From: UBA4427 sp046351135
Lineage (GTDB): Bacteria > Myxococcota_A > UBA9160 > UBA4427
DNA: 64,000 nt
Assembly (NCBI GenBank): GCA_046351135.1
Contig: JAXLZA010000003.1
Span: forward strand, 186,001-250,000
Direction: 5' to 3'
Positions 19,709 to 28,370 of the stretch are shown here, one piece after another (the first letter of the stretch is position 1; each line of letters starts with the position of its first letter). Under the pieces are notes generated by a model. The model had not been told where the DNA came from. It worked only from the letters and a program-made list of their open reading frames with translations, and ran no database searches. The translations under genes and the position numbers were made by a program.

Positions 19709-19782
19709 CCGCTTCTCCTTCACACTCGGGTCGGACGAGCATATCGCTGGCCCCGCGCGCGCCGCCATGCAATCGTCGCCCG

Positions 19783-20973
19783 ATGGAAGCCGATCGTCCC
19801 GCCGCCACGACACCGCCCCTCGCCGATCTCGTCGTGCTCGATCTCACGATCGCGCGGGCGGGGCCGACGGCGGTGCGCCAGCTCGCCGACTGGGGGGCCG
19901 ACGTCGTGCGGATCGAGCCGCGGGCCGAGACGGCGAGCGGCGAGGACCGCCACGCCGCCGACTACCTGAACCTCCACCGCAACAAGCGCAGCCTCTCCCT
20001 CGACCTGAAGCAGCCCGAGGGCCGCGCCGTCCTCCATCGCCTCGTCCCCCGCGCCGACGTCCTCGTCGAGAACCTGCGCCCGCCGGTCAAGGCGCGCCTC
20101 GGCTTCGACTGGCCGACGCTCTCGCGCCTCAACCCGCGCCTCGTGATGGGCTCGATCTCGGGCTTCGGCCAGGACGGGCCCTACGCCGAGCGCGGCGGCG
20201 TCGATCAGATCGTCCAGGGCATGGGCGGCCTCATGAGCATCACCGGCCTCCCCGGCCAGGGCCCGGTCCGCGCCGGCGTCGCGATCTCCGACGTGACGGC
20301 GGGGCTCCAGCTCGCGGTCGGCATCCTGGTCGCGCTCCACGAGCGCGCGCGCACCGGCCGCGGCCGCTTCGTCCAGACCTCGCTGCTCGAGTCGATGATC
20401 GGGATGCTCGACTTCCAGGCCGCCCGCTTCACCGTCGCCGGCGAGATCCCCGGCCAGGAGGGCAACCACCACCCGACGATGCGCCCGATGGGGCTCTACC
20501 CGACGCGGGACGGCTCGATCAACGTCGCGGCGCCGTGGGGACGGCTCTGGGAGGCCTGCTGTCGGGCGTTAGGCCTCGAGGCGCTCCTCGAGGACCCGCG
20601 TTTCGCGACGATCCGCGACCGGGCGCGCCACCGCGAAGCCCTCGACCGCGCGCTCGAGGAGCGGCTGCGGACGCGGGACACGGCGGAATGGCTCGAGGCG
20701 CTGCATGCGGTGGGGGTGCCGTGCGGGCCGGTGAACGACGTCGGGCAGGTCTTCGCGGATCCGCAGGTCGTCCATCTGGGCATGGCGGTGCCGGTCGAGG
20801 ACCCGGTCCGCGGACCGATCCGGATCCTGCGCAACGCGACCCGGATCGAGGGCCACGACCCGGCGATCCGGCGTCCGGCACCGACCGCCGGACAGCACTC
20901 GCCGGCGATCCTGCGCGAGTTCGGCTTCTCCGAGGACGAGATCGAAGACCTCGTCGGGCGGGGCATCGTCTAG
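19783..20973 (+). CDS. CaiB/BaiF (class III) CoA-transferase
   Basis: This 396-residue enzyme moves CoA between acids through a glutathione-like Asp-anhydride chemistry. It has the family's interlocked-dimer signatures: 'LADLVVLDLTIARAGPTAVRQLADWGADVVRIEP', 'NLHRNKRSLSLDLKQPEGR', 'DVLVENLRPPV', 'SISGFGQDGPYA', and 'ISDVTAGLQLAVG' carrying the likely catalytic Asp. The C-terminal 'GVPCGPVNDVGQVFADPQV' is also typical. It would activate or exchange a carboxylic acid substrate before beta-oxidation. It is followed by an MFS carrier on the same strand, 122 nt on, which may import the acid. Confidence 0.93.
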   Translation: MEADRPAATTPPLADLVVLDLTIARAGPTAVRQLADWGADVVRIEPRAETASGEDRHAADYLNLHRNKRSLSLDLKQPEGRAVLHRLVPRADVLVENLRPPVKARLGFDWPTLSRLNPRLVMGSISGFGQDGPYAERGGVDQIVQGMGGLMSITGLPGQGPVRAGVAISDVTAGLQLAVGILVALHERARTGRGRFVQTSLLESMIGMLDFQAARFTVAGEIPGQEGNHHPTMRPMGLYPTRDGSINVAAPWGRLWEACCRALGLEALLEDPRFATIRDRARHREALDRALEERLRTRDTAEWLEALHAVGVPCGPVNDVGQVFADPQVVHLGMAVPVEDPVRGPIRILRNATRIEGHDPAIRRPAPTAGQHSPAILREFGFSEDEIEDLVGRGIV

Positions 20974-21095
20974 GCGCCGGCGCCGTGGGCCCCGCGCGGC
21001 TCGGGCTCGTCGAGGCCCTCGCGGGCTCCGGACGGGCCCTGCGCGGCGCCGCGCGACACTGTTAACGTCGGCCGACCACGGAGGACCGACGGCCG

Positions 21096-22334
21096 ATGAA
21101 GGCGCCCGCATACTCGCTCGGCCTCCTGCTCGTGATCTACATCGTCAACAACGTCGATCGTCAGATCATGAACATCCTGGTCGAGCCGATCAAGAAGGAC
21201 CTCGGCCTCTCCGACGGGCAGATCGGCTGGCTGATCGGTGGCTCCTTCGCCCTCTTCTACACCGTGGCCGGGCTGCCCATCGCGCGCCTCGCCGACCGCG
21301 CGAACCGGCGCAACATCATCTCCGTCGCGCTGCTCGTCTGGAGCGCGATGACGATGCTATGCGGCATGGCCCGCAGCTTCCCCCAGCTGCTCGCCGCCCG
21401 CATCGGCGTCGGCGTCGGCGAGGCCGGCTGTACGCCCCCGGCCCACTCCATGATCTCCGACACCTTCCCGACCGCGAAGCGCGCGAGCGCGATCTCGATC
21501 TACTCCCTCGGCGGACCGATCGGGATGCTCTTCGGCCTCGCCTTCGGCGGCTATCTGGCCGACCAGCTCGGCTGGCAGGCCGCCTTCATGGTCGTCGGCG
21601 CCCCGGGCCTGCTGCTCGCCGCGATCACGCGGTTCACCCTCGACGAGCCCGTGCGAGGCGGCTTCGACGCTCAGGGTGACCGCGCGATCGAGCCCGTCGG
21701 GACGACGCTCCGCTTCATCGCCGCGCTGCCCGCGATCCGCCACATGCTGGCCGGCTCCGCCGTCCAGACCCTCTTCCTGGCGGGCGTCGCCGCGTTCCAC
21801 TCGTCCTACCTGGTGCGCGTCCACGGCATGTCGGTCACGCGCGCGGGCATCTGGCTCGGCCTGATCGCGGGCGTCGCCGGGGGCATCTCCGTCTACACGT
21901 CGGGGCTCTTCGCCGACCGCCTCGGTCGACGCGACCTGCGCTGGCACTACTGGCTGGCGGCCGTCGGCAACCTGGTCTCGCTGCCGTTCTCGGTCCTCGC
22001 CTACACCGCCGAGGACGGGACGATGGCCGTCCTCTGGCTCGCGATCGCGACGCTCGGCAACCATCAGTACTCGGCGCTGGGCCATGCGGTGCTGCAGGGG
22101 CTCGTCAAGCCGCGCATGCGGGCCGTGATGTCGGCGACGGCGCTCTTCGCGATGAACGCGGTCGGCTTCGGGGTCGGGCCGGTCGTCGTCGGCGAGCTCT
22201 CCGACTACTTCGGCGGCGGGGTCGAGCTGCGCAAGGCGCTGCTCGCGCTGATCGTCTTCATGTTCTGGGCGGCGACCCATTTCCTGCTCGGCGCGCGGAC
22301 CTACCTGCGCGACCTCGAGGCGAAGAACGCCTGA
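21096..22334 (+). CDS. MFS transporter (spinster-like)
   Basis: This 412-residue protein has 12 predicted helices. Signature elements are 'IYIVNNVDRQIMNILVEPIKKDLGLSDGQIGWLIG' region at the start, the loop 2-3 motif 'ARLADRANRRNIISVAL', and 'GVGEAGCTPPAHSMISDTFP' in helix 4-5, all characteristic of the spinster-like MFS group. These carry organic anions or lipids; the substrate here is unknown. The ATG at 21096 follows GGAGGACCGACGGCCG. It may form a unit with the upstream CoA-transferase. Confidence 0.88.
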   Translation: MKAPAYSLGLLLVIYIVNNVDRQIMNILVEPIKKDLGLSDGQIGWLIGGSFALFYTVAGLPIARLADRANRRNIISVALLVWSAMTMLCGMARSFPQLLAARIGVGVGEAGCTPPAHSMISDTFPTAKRASAISIYSLGGPIGMLFGLAFGGYLADQLGWQAAFMVVGAPGLLLAAITRFTLDEPVRGGFDAQGDRAIEPVGTTLRFIAALPAIRHMLAGSAVQTLFLAGVAAFHSSYLVRVHGMSVTRAGIWLGLIAGVAGGISVYTSGLFADRLGRRDLRWHYWLAAVGNLVSLPFSVLAYTAEDGTMAVLWLAIATLGNHQYSALGHAVLQGLVKPRMRAVMSATALFAMNAVGFGVGPVVVGELSDYFGGGVELRKALLALIVFMFWAATHFLLGARTYLRDLEAKNA

Positions 22335-22415
22335 GCCGGGCGACTCCGGGCGGACCCACCGCGGAGCGGAGGCCGGCGCGGGCTGCAGGCTGGCGCGCGG
22401 AGCCGACGGCCCCGA

Positions 22416-22802
22416 TCAGAGCGTCTGGACGAGCTCGGCGAGATTGCCCTCGGGATCCTTCGCGAAGGCGACCCGGACCTTCATCTCCGGGATGTCCTTG
22501 ATCGCCGCGTGGACGCGGCCGCCGTTGGCGACGATGCGATCGAGGAGCGCCGACAGATCGTCCGTGATGAAGCCCAGGATCGCCGAGCCCGGACGCGGCG
22601 GCGCGAGCTCGGTGAAGCGCAGCAGCACGAGCGAGCCCGGCCCGAAGGCGGAGTCACGGCCGAGCATGATCTCGTCGATCGGATCGATGCCGACGTCGGC
22701 GCGGACCCGATCGAACTGCTTCAGTCCGAAGACGTTCGTGTAGAAGGCGGTCATCTTCTCGAGGTCGCCTACCACCAGCTTCGTGAATCCGAAGGTCGTC
22801 AT
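22416..22802 (-). CDS. VOC-family (glyoxalase/bleomycin resistance/dioxygenase fold) protein
   Basis: This 128-residue protein has the two beta-alpha-beta-beta-beta repeats of the vicinal oxygen chelate fold: 'FTKLVVGDLEKMTAFYTNVFGLKQ' first, 'VRVAFAKDPEGNLAELVQ' last, including the metal-ligand-type Glu of 'NLAEL'. Its start codon shares one base with the P450 stop (TGATG at 22804-22800), so the two are co-translated. It may process the hydroxylated product of the P450, or act as a glutathione/methylglyoxal-type enzyme. Substrate unknown. Confidence 0.85.
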   Translation of the reverse strand: MTTFGFTKLVVGDLEKMTAFYTNVFGLKQFDRVRADVGIDPIDEIMLGRDSAFGPGSLVLLRFTELAPPRPGSAILGFITDDLSALLDRIVANGGRVHAAIKDIPEMKVRVAFAKDPEGNLAELVQTL

Positions 22803-24058
22803 CAGGCCACCTTTCGCAGCCGATAGCGGATCGGCAGGGTCTTGAGCCCGACGACGAAGCTCGAGGCGATGTGGGACGGCGTGCCCGCCGGCTCCATCCA
22901 CTCGATGCGCCGCGCGAGCTCGAGGAAGAGTGCCCGCGAGGAGAGCCGCGCGACGTGGGCCCCCAGGCAGAAATGCTCGCCCGTGCCGAAGCCGAGATGC
23001 GGGTTGGGATCGCGGGTGATGTCGAAGGTGAAGGGATCGTCGAAGACGTCCTCGTCGCGATTGGCCGAGGCGTAGAACATCGCGAGCTGCTCGCCGGCGC
23101 GGAGCTTCTTCCCGTGGAGCTCGACGTCCTGCAGCAGGACTCGCTTCATGTAGTTGACCGGCGTCGCCCAGCGGACGACCTCCTCGACCGTGCTGCGCGC
23201 GAGGGACGGATCGTCGCAGAGCTTCTTCAGCTGGGCCGGATTCTCGAGCAGCGCCTGCATGCCCGAGGCGATCGCGTTGCGGGTCGTGTCGTGGCCGGCG
23301 GTGAAGACGATCAGGAAGTAGCCGTAGGTCTCGATCGGCGGCATCGGCTCGCCGTTCGGCATCCGCGCGTTCGCGAGCATGCTCGCGAGGTCGTCGCGGG
23401 GATGGGCGCGGCGGTCCTGGATGATTCGGGTGAAGAGGTTGATGAAGTCCGCACCGAGCGCCGCGGTCGCCGCCTTGCGATCCTCGCCCTTCCTCTGGAG
23501 GTCCGGATCCTCGGAGCCGAAGAGCTCCTGGGTCAGGCGGAGCATGGTCTCCTCTTCGTGGCGCTCGACGCCGAGCAGCGTCGCGAGCACGCGCAGCGGA
23601 TGGCGCTGGGCGATCAGCTCCACGAAGTCGCATTCGCCTTCGCCCCCGAGCTTGTCGACCTGCTCGCGCGCACACTCGGTCACGATGTCGTCGAGGCGCC
23701 GGATGCTGCGCGGCGTGAAGAAGGCGCTCGCGACCTTGCGGAAGTCGCGGTGCTCCGGCGGATCCATCTCGATGATCGTCCGCATGCTGCCGAACGAGGT
23801 CGAGTCGGCGACGCGGCGGGCCTCCTGCTCGAAGCTGACGAGCGTCGGGCCCTTCGAGTTGCTGAAGATCCCGGGCTTGCTCGAGATCTTCACGATGTCG
23901 GCGTGGCGCGTCACCGCGTAGAAGGGCGGGAACTCGCTGCTCTCGCAGTAGTAGAGGGGGGCGTGCTTGCGCAGCTGGGTCCAGGCGTCGTGGGGCTGAC
24001 CCGCGACGCCGTAGTTCTTCGAAGCGATCAGGTCGTCGGCCGTGAAATCGAACTGCAT
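22802..24058 (-). CDS. Cytochrome P450
   Basis: This 418-residue P450 has I-helix 'FTAGHDTTRN', ExxR in 'VEEVVRW', and the haem loop FGTGEHFCLG with Cys364 as ligand. 'IIEMDPPEHRDFRKVASAFFTPRSI' is the usual helix C region. Its pattern resembles bacterial P450s of the CYP107/CYP125-like class used on terpenoids, fatty acids or sterols; I cannot place it precisely. It is translationally coupled to the VOC gene. The start at 24058 is the first Met before 'FDFTADDLIAS', with GAGG ten bases upstream. Confidence 0.93.
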   Translation of the reverse strand: MQFDFTADDLIASKNYGVAGQPHDAWTQLRKHAPLYYCESSEFPPFYAVTRHADIVKISSKPGIFSNSKGPTLVSFEQEARRVADSTSFGSMRTIIEMDPPEHRDFRKVASAFFTPRSIRRLDDIVTECAREQVDKLGGEGECDFVELIAQRHPLRVLATLLGVERHEEETMLRLTQELFGSEDPDLQRKGEDRKAATAALGADFINLFTRIIQDRRAHPRDDLASMLANARMPNGEPMPPIETYGYFLIVFTAGHDTTRNAIASGMQALLENPAQLKKLCDDPSLARSTVEEVVRWATPVNYMKRVLLQDVELHGKKLRAGEQLAMFYASANRDEDVFDDPFTFDITRDPNPHLGFGTGEHFCLGAHVARLSSRALFLELARRIEWMEPAGTPSHIASSFVVGLKTLPIRYRLRKVA

Positions 24059-24344
24059 CGACGGGTCCTCGGGGGGCTGGGGCGGAGCACGGTCTGTTCG
24101 ATGGCACTCTAGCAATCGTGAGGCGGGTCGGAATGGAGGTCGTGCCAGGTGCCCCGGGGTTCGAGCATTCGAGTACGGCGGGCTGCGCCGAATCCGTCCC
24201 GAGGGCCGCTGCTGCGATGTTTGGGTTGGGGTTGCTGGATGATTCGAACGCCGCGGGCGCGACGAGCGCTCTACAGAGCACGAAAGCCCACACGAATGCA
24301 AGCCGCAGCGCGCGGGACTCCGGGTCCGACGGCGTCCCGAGTGA

Positions 24345-24465
24345 CGTGGTCGTGGGGCGTGGGGCGCGAAATCGGAGTGACCGGCGCGCAGCACGGCGCC
24401 CATCTGTGGTCAGCGTTCCCGACGCGTCCGGTCCGACACCGAGCGCCCCGCGCCCCACGACCGCG
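24345..24465. repeat. Long imperfect inverted repeat in a gene-free stretch
   Basis: Arms of 23 bases at 24345-24367 (CGTGGTCGTGGGGCGTGGGG then CGC) and 24443-24465 match in 21 of 23 positions as reverse complements, around a 75-base centre. It lies in the 453-nt gap (24059-24511) between the P450 start and the 3' end of the GST gene. The gap holds no credible gene. It could fold as a long hairpin in RNA, terminate transcription, or be a small non-autonomous repeat. Confidence 0.7.
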
Positions 24466-24511
24466 GCACCCGGCACGTCAGCGCATCCCGCCCCCGCACA
24501 CCGAGCGCGAC

Positions 24512-25219
24512 TCACTTCGCGAGGTTGACGCGCTCCTTGACGATCTTCCGGCAGATCGCGAGGTTCGGGGCGAAGCTCGGGCGGGCCATCAGCCGCTCGG
24601 CGTAGGTCACGGCGCGTGGCCAGCGACGGACGTCGGGCAGGCCGGCCACCATCTCGAGCTGGGCGAGCTGGACGCCGATCGCGACGTCGGCGATCGAGAG
24701 CGCGCCCCCGAGCAGATGACGGGCCTCTTCGGGCTTCGCGGCGCCGGCGCTCTCGAGCTCCTCCTCGAGATAGTCGAAGAGCCGCGGCAGCTTCTCGTGC
24801 CAGGCCACCTTCGCCGTCTCGATCTCGGGCGGCTTGCCCTGGAAGCGCGGGAACATGAGCGGGCGGAAGATGCCGAGGCCGACCGCCGAGGCGAGCTCGC
24901 TGTCGGCCCACTCCTCGAGCCAGATGGCCCGGCCGTGGGCGAAGGGCTCGCTCGGATAGAGCGAGGGGCTCGGCTGCTTCTTCTCGAGGAAGGCGCAGAT
25001 CGCCGAGGAGTCGGGGAGCGTGCCGGCGCGGCCCTCGGTGCCGATCGAGGTGTCGCGCAGGACCGGGATCCGCCGCGCCGGGCTGATCGCCTTGAACCAG
25101 TCGGGCATCGGCAGGATGTTCACCGGCTGCGACTCGAACTCGACCCCCTTCTCCCTCATCACGACCTCGGCCTTGCGGACGAAGGGCGAGAGCGGGGCGC
25201 CGTAGAGGATCAGGGTCAT
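24512..25219 (-). CDS. Glutathione S-transferase family protein
   Basis: This 235-residue protein has a thioredoxin-like N-terminal half ('LILYGAPLSPFVRKAEVVMREKGVEFE', then 'ISPARRIPVLRD', then 'LPDSSAICAFLEKKQP') and an all-helical C-terminal half, with 'ALSIADVAIGVQLAQLEM' as the usual helix-6 region. The N-terminal Ser of 'APLSPF' is a possible catalytic residue. It may conjugate glutathione to electrophiles or dehalogenate. AAGGAG six bases before the ATG at 25219 fixes the start. It is divergent from the nitronate monooxygenase-like gene. Confidence 0.9.
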   Translation of the reverse strand: MTLILYGAPLSPFVRKAEVVMREKGVEFESQPVNILPMPDWFKAISPARRIPVLRDTSIGTEGRAGTLPDSSAICAFLEKKQPSPSLYPSEPFAHGRAIWLEEWADSELASAVGLGIFRPLMFPRFQGKPPEIETAKVAWHEKLPRLFDYLEEELESAGAAKPEEARHLLGGALSIADVAIGVQLAQLEMVAGLPDVRRWPRAVTYAERLMARPSFAPNLAICRKIVKERVNLAK

Positions 25220-25340
25220 GCTTCTTCTCCTTGGTGGGCCGGGTCCGAGAATGGCATAGTCGATGTCGACCGGAAGCCCGGACCCGGGCCGCGGCCGGAC
25301 TTCGAGTCGACTCCGGTCCTCTCTCGAAGGGGAGCACGCC

Positions 25341-26465
25341 ATGGATACCCCGCTCGCCCGCGAGCTCGGCCTCGAGCTCCCGATCTTCGCGTTCACCCAT
25401 TGCCGCGACGTCGCCGCCGCCGTCACGAAGGCCGGCGGCATGGGCATCCTCGGCGTCGCCGCCCACTCGCCGAAGGGCCTGCGCGCCGAGCTCGAGTGGA
25501 TCGAGAAGGAGGTCGGCGGCAAGCCCTACGGCGTCGATTTGCTCCTGCCCACGAAATTCGTCGGGAGCGACCGGGCCGGCGGCTTCGACGTGACCGAGCT
25601 CGACGCCCGCATCCCCGCCGAGCACCGCCGCTTCCTCGACGACCTCCTCGCCCGCTACGCAGTCCCGCCGCTGGCCCCCGACACCGAGCTGCGCGGCGAG
25701 CTGATGGTCGGCCTCGACAAGCAGCGCGAGGTGATCGAGCTGCTCTTCGAGTACGACATCCGGCTCATCGCGAGCGCGCTCGGCCCGCCGCCCGCCTGGA
25801 TGATCGAGCAGGGGCGCGCGCGGGGCGTCAAGGTCGCGGCGCTCGCCGGGACGGTCGAGCACGCGAAGCGCCATGCCGAGGCGGGCGCCGACATCATCGT
25901 CGCCCAGGGCTACGAGGCGGGCGGGCATACGGGCGAGGTCTCGACGATGGTGCTCGTCCCCGAGGTCGTCGACGCGGTCGCGCCGGTCCCGGTCCTCGCC
26001 GCCGGCGGCATCGGCAGCGGTCGGCAGATCGCCGCGGCCCTCGCGCTCGGTGCCCAGGGCGTCTGGCTCGGCTCGATCTGGCTGACGACGGAGGAGGCCG
26101 AGACCCATCCCGTCGTCAAGCAGAAATTCCTCCGGGCGACCTCCTCGGACACGGTCCGCAGCCGCTCGTTGACGGGCAAGCCCGCGCGCATGCTGAAGGG
26201 CGCGTGGACCGACGCGTGGGAGGATCCCGCGAATCCCAAGCCGCTCCCGATGCCGCTCCAGCCGCGCCTCGTCCGCGAGGCCCAGGCCCGCATCTCGCGG
26301 ACCGCCCACAAATCGAAGGGCGCGGCCGAGCTCGCCAGCTACTTCGTCGGCCAGATCGTCGGCTCGATGAACCACGTCCAGTCGGTGCGCACCGTCATGC
26401 AGGAGCTCGTCTCCGAATACGCCGACACCATCGAACGACTCGACCGGATCTCCGGCCGCGAATAG
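25341..26465 (+). CDS. Nitronate monooxygenase-like FMN enzyme (NPD family)
   Basis: This 374-residue TIM-barrel flavoprotein has 'LPIFAFTHCRDVAAAVTKAGGMGILG', the catalytic-region 'IIVAQGYEAGGHTGEVSTM' and phosphate-binding 'VPVLAAGGIGSGRQIAAALALGAQGVWLGS', all standard for the 2-nitropropane dioxygenase family. Members oxidise alkyl nitronates or reduce enones/acyl-CoAs; many in catabolic clusters are trans-enoyl reductases rather than true nitronate oxidases. GGGGAGCACGCC precedes the ATG at 25341. It leads a rightward run of oxidoreductase genes to 30600. Confidence 0.88.
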   Translation: MDTPLARELGLELPIFAFTHCRDVAAAVTKAGGMGILGVAAHSPKGLRAELEWIEKEVGGKPYGVDLLLPTKFVGSDRAGGFDVTELDARIPAEHRRFLDDLLARYAVPPLAPDTELRGELMVGLDKQREVIELLFEYDIRLIASALGPPPAWMIEQGRARGVKVAALAGTVEHAKRHAEAGADIIVAQGYEAGGHTGEVSTMVLVPEVVDAVAPVPVLAAGGIGSGRQIAAALALGAQGVWLGSIWLTTEEAETHPVVKQKFLRATSSDTVRSRSLTGKPARMLKGAWTDAWEDPANPKPLPMPLQPRLVREAQARISRTAHKSKGAAELASYFVGQIVGSMNHVQSVRTVMQELVSEYADTIERLDRISGRE

Positions 26466-26538
26466 CAACCGGACCGACCACCCGACACCCGCAACCCGAA
26501 CCCGACACCGACACCCGACCCAAGAGGAGTCCCTCTCG

Positions 26539-27408
26539 ATGCGTTTCTGGCACGGCATGGGCTACACGCCCCTCGAAGAGCTTCCGATCCTCGCGCGCCA
26601 CGCCGAGGCCCTCGGCTTCTACGGCATCACGCTGGGCGACCACTGGGTCACCGCCGAGACCCAGGTCGACCGCTACGAGATCGCGAAGGACGGCGTGACG
26701 CCCTGGCAGCACGACGTCCCGTGGCCGGATCCGTGGGTGACGTTCCCGGTGCTGGCCGGCATGACGACGACGCTCCAGTTCCTGACGACCGTCTACATCC
26801 TGCCCATCCGCGACGCCTTCACCGCAGCGAAGGCGATCAGCACGGCCTCCGTCTGGTCCCGCGGCCGCATCCATCTCGGCGTCGGCGTCGGCTGGCAGAA
26901 GCTCGAATTCGGCCTCTCGGGCCAGCCCTTCCACGAGCGCGGCAAACACATCGACGAGCAGCTCGAGGTCCTGCAGAAGCTCTGGACCGGCGAGATGGTC
27001 GAGCACCACGGCCAGTACTACGACTTCCCGCGCATCCGCATGCTGCCGACGCCCGTCGCGAAGGTCCCGATCTACGTCGGCGGCGTCTCGCCCGCGGCCT
27101 TCAAGCGCGCCGCGCGCTTCGACGGCTGGGAGGGCGCGATCTATCCCTGGGACGAGGTCGAGGTCAAGGTGATGGGCGCGCGTCAGGCCCGCATCGACTC
27201 GGGTCGCCCTCTCGAGGGATGGCGCATGGTCGTCGGCACGACGGAGCCGACGCCGGAGCGCCTCGATCACCTGCGGAAATGGGGGGTCACGGATTATCTG
27301 AAGCCGCCGTGGACCGACGGGCTCAAGGCGACGAAGAAGTCGCTGGCGGAGAAGCTCGAGGAGATGGCGGTGTTTGCGCAGCGGTTCGGGGTCGGATCCA
27401 GCCGCTGA
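26539..27408 (+). CDS. Luciferase-like (LLM class) F420-dependent oxidoreductase
   Basis: This 289-residue TIM-barrel enzyme has 'ARHAEALGFYGITLGDHWV', 'TTTLQFLTTVYILPIRDAF', 'GRIHLGVGVGWQKLEF' and 'VAKVPIYVGGVSPAAFKRA', the pattern of F420-dependent luciferase-like reductases. AAGAGGAG upstream of the ATG at 26539 supports the start. The 73-nt leader before it is a low-complexity run of CCGACAC-type units (26470-26520). It may form an operon with the BKACE gene 57 nt downstream. Confidence 0.87.
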   Translation: MRFWHGMGYTPLEELPILARHAEALGFYGITLGDHWVTAETQVDRYEIAKDGVTPWQHDVPWPDPWVTFPVLAGMTTTLQFLTTVYILPIRDAFTAAKAISTASVWSRGRIHLGVGVGWQKLEFGLSGQPFHERGKHIDEQLEVLQKLWTGEMVEHHGQYYDFPRIRMLPTPVAKVPIYVGGVSPAAFKRAARFDGWEGAIYPWDEVEVKVMGARQARIDSGRPLEGWRMVVGTTEPTPERLDHLRKWGVTDYLKPPWTDGLKATKKSLAEKLEEMAVFAQRFGVGSSR

Positions 27409-27464
27409 TCGACGCGAGAGGCCTCGAGAACCGACCTTCCTCTCCCACCTCCGGAGCCCCCATC

Positions 27465-28370
27465 ATGCCGACCCCCGTGATCCTCGAAGCCGCGATCAAC
27501 GGCACGACGACCAGGGACCGCAACCCCCGCGTCCCCCGCACCCCCGCCGAGATCACCGCCGACGCCCTCGCCTGCATCGAAGTCGGCGCCGCCCTCGTCC
27601 ACAACCACACCGACGACCCGATCTTCGACGGCGTCACGGCGGCCCACTCGCCCGCGCCCTACATCGAGGCGTGGCGGCCGGTGCTCGCGAAGCATCCGGA
27701 CGTCTTTCTGTATCCGACGATGACGGGGGGCGGGCCGCAGACCACGATCGCGCAGCGCTACGGCCATCTGCCGGCGATCGCGAAGGCGGGCTGCCTCACG
27801 ATGGGGATCGTCGATCCGGGCTCGGTCAACATCGGGACCTTCGACGCCGACGGTCAACCCTCGACCCACGACCTGATCTACCAGAACTCGAACGCCGACG
27901 TGCGCCACATGATCGACACCTGCGACGCGCTCGCGGTCCCGATCAACTTCTCGATCTTCGACGGGAGCTTCATGCGCATGGCCGCGGCCTACGTCCGGGC
28001 GGGCCGCGCGCGCCACGGGGGCATCGTCAAGATCTTCTTCGGCTCGCCCTTCGCGAGCTTCGGGATCCCGGCGACGGAGACCGCCCTCGACGCCTATCTC
28101 GAGATGCTGGGTGACTGCGATCTGCCCTGGTCCGTCGCGATCCCGGGTGGCGATCTGCTCGCGAACGACGTCGCGGGGCTCGCCCTCGAGCGCGGTGGCC
28201 ATCTGCGGATCGGGCTCGAGGACTACGCGGGGCCCGGACAACCGAGCAACGCCGAGCTCGTCGAGCGCGTGGCAAAGCTCTGCCGCGAGGTCGGGCGGCC
28301 GCTCGCGAGCGGGGCAGAGGCGGCGGATCTGATGAAGGTGCCGGCGGCGGCGCGGCGGAGGCGGGCATGA
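27465..28370 (+). CDS. BKACE family protein (DUF849, beta-keto acid cleavage enzyme)
   Basis: This 301-residue TIM-barrel metalloenzyme has the zinc-ligand motif 'VHNHTDDP' (His46 and His48, the same positions as in the characterised Kce enzyme), 'PTMTGGGP', and 'PWSVAIPGGDLLANDVAGLALERGGHLRIGLED' at the C-terminal end of the barrel. BKACE enzymes condense a beta-keto acid with acetyl-CoA, giving a CoA ester and acetoacetate. The keto acid here is unknown. A stretch of nine residues of Arg/Ala ends the protein. Its stop overlaps the next start by four bases (ATGA at 28367-28370), so it is coupled to the haloalkane dehalogenase. Confidence 0.92.
   Translation: MPTPVILEAAINGTTTRDRNPRVPRTPAEITADALACIEVGAALVHNHTDDPIFDGVTAAHSPAPYIEAWRPVLAKHPDVFLYPTMTGGGPQTTIAQRYGHLPAIAKAGCLTMGIVDPGSVNIGTFDADGQPSTHDLIYQNSNADVRHMIDTCDALAVPINFSIFDGSFMRMAAAYVRAGRARHGGIVKIFFGSPFASFGIPATETALDAYLEMLGDCDLPWSVAIPGGDLLANDVAGLALERGGHLRIGLEDYAGPGQPSNAELVERVAKLCREVGRPLASGAEAADLMKVPAAARRRRA

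Noticed and set aside
22416..26558. A 1380-codon open frame on the minus strand
   Set aside because: It passes through several well-supported genes in the wrong frame and is mostly Arg/Ala/Pro/Asp-rich; only its last 128 residues (the VOC protein) look like real protein. High GC leaves long antisense frames open by lack of stops.
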